Positions 1 to 7,738 of a DNA stretch of 64,000 nt are shown here, in pieces (the stretch's first letter is position 1; every line of letters starts with the position of its first letter). The notes beneath the pieces are model-generated. The model saw only the letters and a program-made list of their open reading frames with translations, had not been told where the DNA came from and made no database searches. The DNA is from Paracraurococcus ruber. Its GTDB lineage: Bacteria > Pseudomonadota > Alphaproteobacteria > Acetobacterales > Acetobacteraceae. The stretch spans positions 1 to 64,000 of the forward strand of contig NZ_SMOA01000001.1 in the NCBI RefSeq assembly GCF_004353985.1. The letters are read 5' to 3'. Position numbers and translations under genes: made by a program.

Positions 1-255
1 GGCCACATGCACTGACGGTGCCGCCGGCCGGGGGGCGCGCGGCGGTCCCCTCCGGCGCGGGCGGATGCAGGGGCGGTCGACCTGGCCCGGGATGGCGCGG
101 CGGCCAGGCCGGCCGCCCCGACCCGCGTCATCCCGCCCCGACGGCCCTGGCGGCGATCCGGCACCGGGCCCTCCGGGAGGGCCAGCCGGCAGGGCACGCC
201 GGATCACTCGGCAGCGGCGCGGAATGCCCGCGCGCTGCGGGCGCGGGCCGGCCGC
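1..255. other. left-edge segment without a recognisable gene
   Basis: No protein family is recognisable in either strand of these 255 bases. A short frame ends at a TGA at 13-15 and could be the last codons of a gene cut by the window edge, but it is too short to identify. The rest is very GC-rich and lies downstream of the leftward TRAP receptor gene. Confidence 0.4.
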
Positions 256-1344
256 TCAGCGCGGCGCGGTGGCGACAGCCTGGAAATTGGCCAGGCTGTC
301 CTCGGCCACGCGGAACCACTGGATCTGCTCCACCCGGAAGCGGTCCCAATGCTCGTGGATCGCCTTGAAGCGGGCATTCTGCGCGCCGAGCTCGGCATAG
401 AGTTCCTGCGCGGCGCGATAGAGCGACTGCATGACCTCCCGGGGATAGCCGCGCAGCTGGGTGCCGCCGGCGACCAGCCGGCGCAGCGCCGGCGGGTTGG
501 CCACGTCGTATTTCGCCGCCGTGGCGTGGAAGGCCTCGGCGCAGGCGGTCTCCAGCATGGACTGGTAGGCCTTGGGCAGCGCCTCCCAGGCGCGCAGGTT
601 CACCATGAAATCGGTGTTCGGTCCGGCTTCCTGGAACCCCGGATAGTAGTAGTAGCGGGCGACCCGGCCGAAGCCGAGCTTCTCGTCATCATAGGGGCCG
701 ATGTATTCGGCGCCGTCGATCACCCCGCGTTCCAGCGACGGATAGATGTCGCTGGGGGCGATCTGCTGCGGCACCACGCCCAGCTTCTGCATCACGCTGC
801 CGCCGAGGCCAGCGATGCGGAATTTCAGGCCCTGGAGATCTTCAGTCGAGCGGATTTCCTTCTTCAGCCAGCCGCCCATCTGGGCGCCGGTGCAGCCGGC
901 CGGGATCTGGTGGATGTTCGCCTCGGCGAAGACCGGGCGAAGCTGGTCCCGCCCGCCGGCATAGTTCAGCCAGGCGAAGGTCTGCCGGCTGTTCATCCCG
1001 AAGGGCAGGGCGGAGCCGAAGGCGAAGCTCGGGTCCTTGCCGAAATAGAACAGCGCCGAGGTGAAGCCGCATTCGACCGAGCCCTGGCCGACCGCGTCCA
1101 GGATCTGCAGCGCCGGCACCACCTCCCCGGGGCCGGAGACGGTGATCTCGAAGGCGCCGTCCGACATCTCCCGCACCCGCCGGGCCACGATCTCCGCCGC
1201 GCCATAGAGCGTATCGAGGCTGCGGGGGAAGCTGTTGGGGCAGCGCCAGCGCAGGCGCGGCTGGGCGCTGGCAAGGCCGGGCACGGCCAGGGGTACAAGG
1301 GCGGCGCCGGCGGCGCTGCCGGCGAGGATGTGGCGGCGGTTCAT
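256..1344 (-). CDS. TRAP transporter substrate-binding protein (DctP family)
   Basis: This is a periplasmic solute receptor of a tripartite ATP-independent transporter, which would bind an organic anion and hand it to a DctQM permease. The 362-residue protein begins with a twin-arginine-like signal (MNRRHILAGSAAGAA, cleavage likely after LASA). It carries DctP landmarks such as TGAQMGGW, the SDIYPSLERGVIDGAEYIGP stretch and a GRVARYYYYPGF segment, as in the mannitol/chloroaromatic TRAP subgroup. The start was chosen at 1344 because GGAGGAAGCCGCC directly precedes that ATG and the signal peptide begins there; a longer upstream frame has no family similarity. No DctQ or DctM gene is nearby, so it is an orphan receptor. 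A clear paralogue lies at 2248-3345. The ligand is unknown. Confidence 0.9.
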   Translation of the reverse strand: MNRRHILAGSAAGAALVPLAVPGLASAQPRLRWRCPNSFPRSLDTLYGAAEIVARRVREMSDGAFEITVSGPGEVVPALQILDAVGQGSVECGFTSALFYFGKDPSFAFGSALPFGMNSRQTFAWLNYAGGRDQLRPVFAEANIHQIPAGCTGAQMGGWLKKEIRSTEDLQGLKFRIAGLGGSVMQKLGVVPQQIAPSDIYPSLERGVIDGAEYIGPYDDEKLGFGRVARYYYYPGFQEAGPNTDFMVNLRAWEALPKAYQSMLETACAEAFHATAAKYDVANPPALRRLVAGGTQLRGYPREVMQSLYRAAQELYAELGAQNARFKAIHEHWDRFRVEQIQWFRVAEDSLANFQAVATAPR

Positions 1345-1533
1345 GGCGGCTTCCTCCGGGCGCAACGTTGCGGCGCCCTGCTGCAAGCCTGCCGAAGCGC
1401 CGGAAGGGCGGCAAGGCGGCCCCGGGAAGGGCGCTGCCCGGCCGCCAGCCGGCAAGGGATCCGCCCCCGGCGCCCGCAGGCCACTCCGGGAGGGATGGCT
1501 TCCCGGGCGGGTGCGCGCCCCGCCCCGGCTGCC

Positions 1534-2253
1534 TCACCCGCCGCGGCGCCCGGCCACCGGCAGGGCGGCCAGCAGGGCGGCCAGCAGCGCGGCGCTGGCC
1601 GGCACCGCCAGCGCTGGATCCCCCCAGCCCTGCTGCAGCCGCGCGCCCAGGCAGGCGCCCATGGCCAGCGCCGCCCAGCAGGCCAGTTGCTGCAGCCAGG
1701 CGGCGTGCCGGGCGCGACCCCGCAGCGCCAGGACCAGCCCTTCCATGGCGCGGGACAGGGCGCCGGTGACGAAGGTGATGCCGCCCACCCCCGGCAGGGC
1801 GGTGTTCAGCATCCCCATCGCCGGCACCATGGCGAAGGCGGCCGGCGGCAAATCCGGCGTGCCGGTGGCCGGCAGCAGCAGCGCCGCCCCCAGCAAGGAC
1901 GCGACCAGCCCCAGCACCGCCGGGCCGCGCCAGGCGCCGGCCAGCGCCCCCAGCAGCGCCCCGGCCAGCGCGCCCACCGCGAACAGCCCGACCACCAGCG
2001 CCAGGGCCGCGGCGCGGCCACCCTGCCCTTCGGCGAGGGCGACACCCAGCATGGTGCTGGTGCCGCTGATGAAGCTGACGAACAGCTGGTCGAAGCGCAG
2101 CCAGCCGATGGCGTCCACGCAGCCGGCCAGCGCCACCAGCGGCACCGCCGCCCAGGGGTTCGCCGGCAGGGGCGTACCGGCCGGCGGGGCGGCCTTTCCG
2201 GCCTTGGGCAACCGCACTAAACCGCCGGTCTTTTCGGGAGTCACGCCATGCAT
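1534..2253 (-). CDS. DUF1275 (YoaK-like) integral membrane protein
   Basis: A 239-residue polytopic membrane protein with about six hydrophobic helices. The segment PLVALAGCVDAIGWLRFDQL followed by FVSFISGTSTMLG matches the conserved N-terminal region of the DUF1275/YoaK family, whose transport role is not established. Its ATG at 2253-2251 has AAGGGG a few bases upstream and lies inside the palindrome ATGCAT. The ATG of the divergent TRAP receptor gene uses the other half of that palindrome, so the two coding regions overlap by six bases. A GTG at 2244 is a possible later start. It sits between two TRAP receptor genes, but no functional link is known. Confidence 0.8.
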   Translation of the reverse strand: MHGVTPEKTGGLVRLPKAGKAAPPAGTPLPANPWAAVPLVALAGCVDAIGWLRFDQLFVSFISGTSTMLGVALAEGQGGRAAALALVVGLFAVGALAGALLGALAGAWRGPAVLGLVASLLGAALLLPATGTPDLPPAAFAMVPAMGMLNTALPGVGGITFVTGALSRAMEGLVLALRGRARHAAWLQQLACWAALAMGACLGARLQQGWGDPALAVPASAALLAALLAALPVAGRRGG

Positions 2254-3345
2254 CGTCGTCCCCTTGGGCGCCTCGTCCTGGGCGCCGCCGCCACCGCGCC
2301 GGTGGCCCTCGCCACCCCCGCCCTGGCGCAGAGCAGCCCGGAGGTGCGCTGGCGCTGCGCTTCCGCCTTCCCGCGCAACCTGGATGTGCTCTACGGCACC
2401 GGCGAGCGCATCACGCAACGCGTGGCGGCGCTGACCGACAACCGCTTCCAGATCCGCTTCTTCGCCGCCGGCGAGATCGTGCCGGGCCTGCAGGTGCTGG
2501 ACGCGGTGCAGGCCGGCACGATCGAGGCCGGGCACACGCCCGTGTACTACTACACCGGCAAGGACCCCAGCTTCGCCTTCTTCACCGCGTTGCCCTTCGG
2601 GCTCAACGCGCGGCAGAACCTGGCCTGGCTGAGCCATGGCGGCGGCAACGAGCTGGCCGCCGAGCTGTTCCGCGAATACAGCCTGGTCGGCTTCCCCGCC
2701 GGCGACACCGGCGCCCAGATGGGCGGCTGGTTCCGCAACGAGATCCGCGGCCTGCAGGACCTGAACGGCCTGAAATTCCGCGTCGCCGGCCTGGCGGGCG
2801 AGATCTTCCGCCGGATGGGCGCGGTGCCGACGCAGATCGCGGCCAGCGACATCTATCCGGCGCTGGAGCGCGGGACGCTGGACGCGGTGGAATTCGTCGG
2901 GCCCCATGATGACGAGAAGCTGGGCTTCGTGCGCGTGGCGCGGAACTACTATGCCCCGGGCTTCTGGGAGGCGGGCGCGCATCTGCACCTGCTGGCCAAC
3001 CAGGCGGAATTCGACAAGCTGCCGGCCGCCTACAAGGCGGCGCTGGAAGTCGCCTGCCAGGAGGCGAATGCCGACATGCTGGCGCGCTACGACCACCTGA
3101 ACCCGCAGGCGCTGCGGCGGCTGGTGGCCGGTGGGGCGCAGCTCCGCTTCTGGCCGCGCGACATCCTGCAGGCGGCCTGGCGGGAGGCGCATGGCCTGTA
3201 TGACGACATGTCCGGCCGCAACGAGCGCTTCAGGCGCATCTGGACCGCCTACCGCGCCTATCGCGACGAGCAGTACCAGTGGTTCCGCGTGGCCGAGAAC
3301 AGCTTCGACAATTTCGCCTTCCCGGCCGCCGCCCAGCGCGGCTGA
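2248..3345 (+). CDS. TRAP transporter substrate-binding protein (DctP family), second copy
   Basis: A 365-residue periplasmic receptor clearly paralogous to the leftward gene at 256-1344. Both share the TGAQMGGW block, the SDIYPALERG stretch, a GPHDDEKLGF segment and the terminal QWFRVAE motif. The N-terminus is a signal peptide (LGRLVLGAAATAPVALATPALA, cleavage after LAQ). GGGAG lies seven bases upstream of the ATG, supporting this start, although that places the start codon inside the divergent DUF1275 gene. No DctQM permease is adjacent. The gene is followed by two strong hairpins that probably end its transcript. Substrate unknown; organic or chloroaromatic acids are typical for the subgroup. 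Confidence 0.9.
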   Translation: MHRRPLGRLVLGAAATAPVALATPALAQSSPEVRWRCASAFPRNLDVLYGTGERITQRVAALTDNRFQIRFFAAGEIVPGLQVLDAVQAGTIEAGHTPVYYYTGKDPSFAFFTALPFGLNARQNLAWLSHGGGNELAAELFREYSLVGFPAGDTGAQMGGWFRNEIRGLQDLNGLKFRVAGLAGEIFRRMGAVPTQIAASDIYPALERGTLDAVEFVGPHDDEKLGFVRVARNYYAPGFWEAGAHLHLLANQAEFDKLPAAYKAALEVACQEANADMLARYDHLNPQALRRLVAGGAQLRFWPRDILQAAWREAHGLYDDMSGRNERFRRIWTAYRAYRDEQYQWFRVAENSFDNFAFPAAAQRG

Positions 3346-3383
3346 ACCAGCCGGCTCCAGGCGCCCGCCTGCCCTGCGAGGCA

Positions 3384-3460
3384 CCCCGTGACGATGCGCC
3401 GCATCGTCACGGGGGCCCGTCAGGAGGGGGCGTGGGAGGGGCCGGGCCCCTCCCGCCTTT
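3384..3460 (+). terminator. two consecutive hairpins after the second TRAP receptor gene
   Basis: Hairpin 1 (3384-3414) pairs CCCCGTGACGATGCG with its complement around one base. Hairpin 2 (3434-3454) pairs GGGAGGGGCC with GGCCCCTCCC and is followed by GCCTTTTGG, a short T tract. Together they form a plausible rho-independent terminator region between the TRAP receptor gene and the M81 peptidase gene. Confidence 0.6.
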
Positions 3461-3518
3461 TGGCTGTCCGGCGCCCGCACAGCCTCGCTAAGCTTCCCGC
3501 AACAACCGGGAGGCGGGC

Positions 3519-4985
3519 ATGAAGCTGTTCATGGCGGGGATGCTGACGGAGACCAACACCTTCGCCCCCATCCCGACGGGGCGGGACGCCTTCCTCGGCG
3601 CCCGCTTCCACCGCCGGGACGGCAGCCTCGCGCCCCCCGAATTCGGCAACATCCCGCTGATCGAATGGCGCCGCCTGGCGGAGCAGGCGGGGATCGCGGT
3701 GGCGGAAGGCTGCTGCGCCAATGCCCAGCCGGCAGGGCTGACGGTGCGCCCGGTCTATGAGGCGATCCGGGCAATGATCCTGGACGACCTGCGCGCCGCG
3801 CTGCCGGTGGACATGGTGCTGCTGAACATGCACGGCGCCATGGTCGCGGAGGGCGAGGATGACTGCGAGGGCGATGTCCTCGCGGCCGTGCGGGACATCG
3901 TCGGGCCGGATGTGGTCATCGGCTGCGAGCTCGACCTGCACTGCCACCTGACCGAGCGGATGCGGGCGAATGCCGACCTGATCGTCACCTACAAGGAATA
4001 CCCGCACAGCGACATCGCGGAGCGCGCGCGCGACCTGTTCGCGCTGGCGCTGCGTACGGCGCGGCGGGAGGTACGGCCGGTGATCGCCTACCGCGACCTG
4101 CGCATGATCAACATGTGGCACACCCCGCGGGAGCCGGTGCGCAGCCTGGTGGCCGACATGAAGGCCGCCGAGGGACGCGACGGCATCCTCTCCGTCTCCT
4201 TCGGCCATGGCTTCCCCTGGGCCGATGTCGCGGATGTCGGCGCGAAGATGGTCGTCATCGCGGATGGCGACGCGGCGCGCGCCGCCGCCGCGGCGGAGGC
4301 GTTCGCGGAGCGCATCTGGGCGATGCGGGCGGAGACCGGCAAGCCGCGCGAGACGCCGGACCAGGCGCTGGACGCCGCGCTGGCGGCGCCGCGCGGCCCG
4401 GTGGTGATCGCCGAGACCTCGGACAATGCCGGCGGCGGCGCGGCCTCGGACGGCACGGAGTTCCTGCGGCTGCTGCTGGACCGCGGGGTGCGCGACGCCG
4501 CCATCGGGATCGTCTGGGACCCGGTGGCGGTCAGCCTCTGCGCCGAAGCCGGGCTGGACGCCACGCTGCCGCTGCGGATCGGCGGGAAATGCGGCCCGAC
4601 CTCGGGCGATCCGGTGGACGTGCAGGCGACGGTGCGTGGCCTGTCGGAGGACCATGTGCAGACCGGGCTGTCGGGCGGCCGCAGCCTGCTCGGCCCCTCC
4701 GCCTGGGTGGAGGCGGCGGGGATCCACATCATCCTCTGCACCATCCGCCAGCAGGCCTTCCATCCGGATGGCTTCACCGGCCTCGGCTGCACCCTGCACG
4801 ACAAGCGGGTGGTCGTCGTGAAGTCGTCCCAGCATTTCCATGCCGGCTTCGCGCCCATCGCCGCCGATATCCGCTACGCCGCCACGCCGCGCGGATTGCT
4901 GGCGGAGTTCGCGCAGATCCCGCTGACCAAGATCCGCACGCCCTGGTGGCCGAAGGTCGCGGATCCCTGGCAGGAGGGCCGCTGA
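3519..4985 (+). CDS. M81 family metallopeptidase (microcystinase C/MlrC-like)
   Basis: A 488-residue protein of the MlrC/DUF1485 family, zinc-dependent enzymes that act on small peptides or peptide-like amides. The N-terminal MAGMLTETNTFAP and NMHGAM (103-108) blocks are typical. The family metal ligands appear as D139-L-H141 in CELDLHCHL and H163 in EYPHSD. No signal peptide is present, so it is cytoplasmic. GGGAGGCGGGC precedes the ATG. The stop is separated by one base from the ATG of a peptide-type ABC receptor, so the two are almost certainly co-transcribed. This suggests uptake followed by intracellular hydrolysis of a peptide-like compound. The substrate cannot be read from sequence. 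Confidence 0.88.
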   Translation: MKLFMAGMLTETNTFAPIPTGRDAFLGARFHRRDGSLAPPEFGNIPLIEWRRLAEQAGIAVAEGCCANAQPAGLTVRPVYEAIRAMILDDLRAALPVDMVLLNMHGAMVAEGEDDCEGDVLAAVRDIVGPDVVIGCELDLHCHLTERMRANADLIVTYKEYPHSDIAERARDLFALALRTARREVRPVIAYRDLRMINMWHTPREPVRSLVADMKAAEGRDGILSVSFGHGFPWADVADVGAKMVVIADGDAARAAAAAEAFAERIWAMRAETGKPRETPDQALDAALAAPRGPVVIAETSDNAGGGAASDGTEFLRLLLDRGVRDAAIGIVWDPVAVSLCAEAGLDATLPLRIGGKCGPTSGDPVDVQATVRGLSEDHVQTGLSGGRSLLGPSAWVEAAGIHIILCTIRQQAFHPDGFTGLGCTLHDKRVVVVKSSQHFHAGFAPIAADIRYAATPRGLLAEFAQIPLTKIRTPWWPKVADPWQEGR

Positions 4986-4986
4986 G

Positions 4987-6564
4987 ATGACCGCGACCCG
5001 CCGCACCCTGCTGGGCGCCTCCGCCGCGATGCTGGCGATGCCTGCCTTTGCCCAGCCCGCCGGTCGCGTGCTGCGCTTCGTGCCGCATGCCAACCTGACC
5101 AGCCTCGACCCCATCTGGACCAGCGCCTGGGTCACCCGCAACCACGGCTACATGGTCTATGACACGCTCTACTCCATGGGCGCGGACCTGACGGCGAAGC
5201 CGCAGATGGCCGAGGGCCATGCGGTGGAGCGCGACGGGCTGCTCTGGACTATCATCCTGCGGGAGGGGCTGCGCTTCCACGACGGTGAACCCGTGCTGGC
5301 GCGCGACGCGGTGGCCAGCCTGCGCCGCTGGGGGCGGCGGGACAGCTTCGGGCAGAGCCTGTTCGAGCAGGTGGAGGAGATCGCCGCCCTCGATGACCGG
5401 CGGCTCACCATCCGGCTCAAGCGGCCCTTCCCGCTGCTGCTGGACGCCATCGCCAAGGTCGCACCCTGCTTCGTCATGCCGGAGCGCATCGCCGCGACCG
5501 ATGCCTTCACCCAGGTGACGGACCCCGTCGGCTCCGGCCCCTACCGCTTCCTGCGCAGTGAGTGGGTGCCGGGGTCGCTGGCGGCCTATGCGCGGTTCGA
5601 GGGCTACCGCCCGCGCGAGGAAGCGGCCGAGATGCTGGCCGGCGGCAAGCGTGCGCGCTTCGACCGGGTGGAATGGCGGGTGATGCCGGACCCCGCCACC
5701 GCCGCCGCCGCGCTGCAATCCGGCGAGATCGACTGGTGGGAGAACCCGAGCAACGACCTGCTGCCACTGCTGCGGCGGAACCGCGGCGTGGTGGTGGAAC
5801 AGCTGGAACCCTTCGGCACCGTCTCCACCCTGCGGCCGAATCACCTGCACCCGCCCTTCAGCAATGCGGCCTTCCGGCGGGCGATCTGGCCCGCGCTCTC
5901 CCAGGCCGACATCATGACGGCGGTCGCCGGCGCCGACCGGGCGAACTGGATCGACACCATGGGCTACTTCACGCCCGGCACGCCGCTGGCGAGCGAGGCT
6001 GGGCTGGAGGCCATCACCGCGCCGCGCAGCCTGGACGCGGCGAAGCGCGCCATCGAGGCGAGCGGCTATCGCGGCGAGCGCCTGCTGTTCATGCACACCA
6101 CCGACATCCATGTGCTGGACGCGATGAGCCATGTGGTCGCCGACATGTTCCGGCGGCTCGGGCTGAACCTCGACCATGTCTCGACCGACTGGGGCACGGT
6201 GGTGCAGCGCCGCGCCAACCGTGCCGCGGTGGAGGCCGGCGGCTGGAGCGCCTTCTGCACCAACATCTCGGGCGCCGACTGCCTGAACCCCGCGACGAAT
6301 GCGCTGTTCCGCACCAATGGCGCGAATGCCTGGTTCGGCTGGCCCGACAGCGGCGCGATGGAAGCGGGCCGTGCCGCCTGGTTCGAGGCGGGCGGGCTGC
6401 CGGCGCAGCAGCGCATCACGGCCGAGCTGCAGCGCCAGGCCTTCCAGGACGTGCCCTACTATCCGCTGGGGCAGTACAAGCAGCTCTCCGCCTTCCGGCG
6501 CGGGCTGGCCGGGCTGGTGCGGGCGCCGATCCCGCTGGCCTGGGAGGTGGCGAAGGCCGGCTGA
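4987..6564 (+). CDS. ABC transporter substrate-binding protein, family 5 (peptide/opine type)
   Basis: A 525-residue SBP_bac_5 receptor of the DppA/OppA type. A Tat-like signal peptide (TRRTLLGASAAMLAMPAFA, then QPAG) is followed by the classic opening LTSLDPIWTSAWVTRNHGYM, the EGLRFHDGEPV block and DPVGSGPYRF. It binds peptides or related compounds in the periplasm for an ABC importer. It starts one base after the M81 peptidase stop, forming a two-gene operon. The permease and ATPase genes are absent, so it must use a transporter encoded elsewhere. Confidence 0.9.
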   Translation: MTATRRTLLGASAAMLAMPAFAQPAGRVLRFVPHANLTSLDPIWTSAWVTRNHGYMVYDTLYSMGADLTAKPQMAEGHAVERDGLLWTIILREGLRFHDGEPVLARDAVASLRRWGRRDSFGQSLFEQVEEIAALDDRRLTIRLKRPFPLLLDAIAKVAPCFVMPERIAATDAFTQVTDPVGSGPYRFLRSEWVPGSLAAYARFEGYRPREEAAEMLAGGKRARFDRVEWRVMPDPATAAAALQSGEIDWWENPSNDLLPLLRRNRGVVVEQLEPFGTVSTLRPNHLHPPFSNAAFRRAIWPALSQADIMTAVAGADRANWIDTMGYFTPGTPLASEAGLEAITAPRSLDAAKRAIEASGYRGERLLFMHTTDIHVLDAMSHVVADMFRRLGLNLDHVSTDWGTVVQRRANRAAVEAGGWSAFCTNISGADCLNPATNALFRTNGANAWFGWPDSGAMEAGRAAWFEAGGLPAQQRITAELQRQAFQDVPYYPLGQYKQLSAFRRGLAGLVRAPIPLAWEVAKAG

Positions 6565-6875
6565 GGCGCCGCCGTCACGGGCGGGGACGCCGCCCCCACT
6601 CGCACCAATCCCCGCCGGGGATCGAACCGAGCCCCGGGCCCCGTCCGGATTTAACGAAGCCCTGGAGGCCCCCAGGGCTTCGTTGACTCAAGGGTTCCAA
6701 GGGCCCTTCGGCCCTTGCCGGGTGGGTCCAGGGAGGGACAGGGGCACCCCATCGCGCTTGCGCGATGGGGACCCCGCAGCGCCCTCCAAGGATTCCCGCC
6801 CCCGGCGCCGCGCGTGGCGCGCGCGGTGCGGGCGTGCTTCAAGGCGGGCCCATTCTCCTCGGGACCTTTTCCTGC
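6565..6875. repeat. intergenic stretch with three perfect hairpins
   Basis: This 311-base gap holds no gene. It contains three perfect inverted repeats in a row. At 6653-6684, AACGAAGCCCTGG pairs with its complement across a 6-base loop. At 6698-6717, CAAGGGC pairs across 6 bases. At 6747-6770, CCCCATCGCGC pairs across TT. No T tracts follow, so they resemble intergenic palindromic elements or structured terminators rather than canonical intrinsic terminators. The region just before uppP probably also holds its promoter. Confidence 0.6.
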
Positions 6876-7676
6876 ATGGATACCGCCGCGCTGCTCTCCG
6901 CCCTCGCCATGGGGGTGCTGGAGGGGCTGACCGAGTTCCTGCCCATCTCCTCCACCGGCCACCTGATCCTGCTGGGCGAGCTGATCGGCTTCCAGGGCCC
7001 GCCCGGGAAGGTGTTCGAGATCTCCATCCAGCTCGGCGCCATCTGCGCCGTCATCTGGGTGTACCGGGCGACACTCTGGCGGCTGGCCACCGGGATGTGG
7101 CGGCCGGGGGCGGAGCGGTTCTACGTCATGAACCTGGCGCTGGCCTTCCTGCCGGCGGCCGTCATCGGCGCGACGCTGCACAAGACGATCACGGAACGGC
7201 TGTTCAGCCCCCTGGTGGTCTGCGTGGCGCTGATCGTCGGCGGCATCGCCATCATCCTGATCGAGCGGCTGCGCAGGGAGCCCGCCATCCGCTCGGTGCC
7301 CGAGATCGGGCCGGTGCCGGCGCTGCTGATCGGCTTCGGCCAGGCGCTGGCGATGATCCCGGGCACCTCGCGGTCGGGGGCCACCATCATCACCGCCCTG
7401 CTGCTGGGGGTGGACCGGAAGACGGCGGCCGAGTTCAGCTTCGTCCTCGCCATCCCCACCATGCTGGCCGCCACCGCCTACAGCCTGCTGAAGGTGCGGA
7501 ACGAGATCGCCTGGGATGGGATGGGCCAGATCGCGGTGGGGTTCCTGGCGGCCTTCGTGGTGGCGCTGGTCACCGTTCGGGCGGTGCTGGCGGTGATCGG
7601 GCGGATCGGCTTCACCCCCTTCGGCTGGTACCGGATCGCCCTCGGCGCCCTAGGGCTGGCGCTGCTGCTGGGCTGA
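6876..7676 (+). CDS. uppP: undecaprenyl-diphosphate phosphatase
   Basis: A 266-residue integral membrane enzyme that dephosphorylates undecaprenyl pyrophosphate to recycle the lipid carrier for peptidoglycan and polysaccharide export; it confers bacitracin tolerance. Both BacA signature motifs are present: EGLTEFLPISSTGH (16-29) and PGTSRSGAT (162-170). The length is typical for the family and about eight hydrophobic helices are visible. The ATG at 6876 was chosen because family similarity starts there; an upstream extension encodes low-complexity sequence. The ABC-F gene follows on the same strand after 62 bases. Confidence 0.95.
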   Translation: MDTAALLSALAMGVLEGLTEFLPISSTGHLILLGELIGFQGPPGKVFEISIQLGAICAVIWVYRATLWRLATGMWRPGAERFYVMNLALAFLPAAVIGATLHKTITERLFSPLVVCVALIVGGIAIILIERLRREPAIRSVPEIGPVPALLIGFGQALAMIPGTSRSGATIITALLLGVDRKTAAEFSFVLAIPTMLAATAYSLLKVRNEIAWDGMGQIAVGFLAAFVVALVTVRAVLAVIGRIGFTPFGWYRIALGALGLALLLG

Positions 7677-7738
7677 ACCGCCGGGGCGGCGCCGCCGCGC
7701 TGGCCGCCGCCCGCCGGGAGCGGTAGGAAGGCGGCGCC

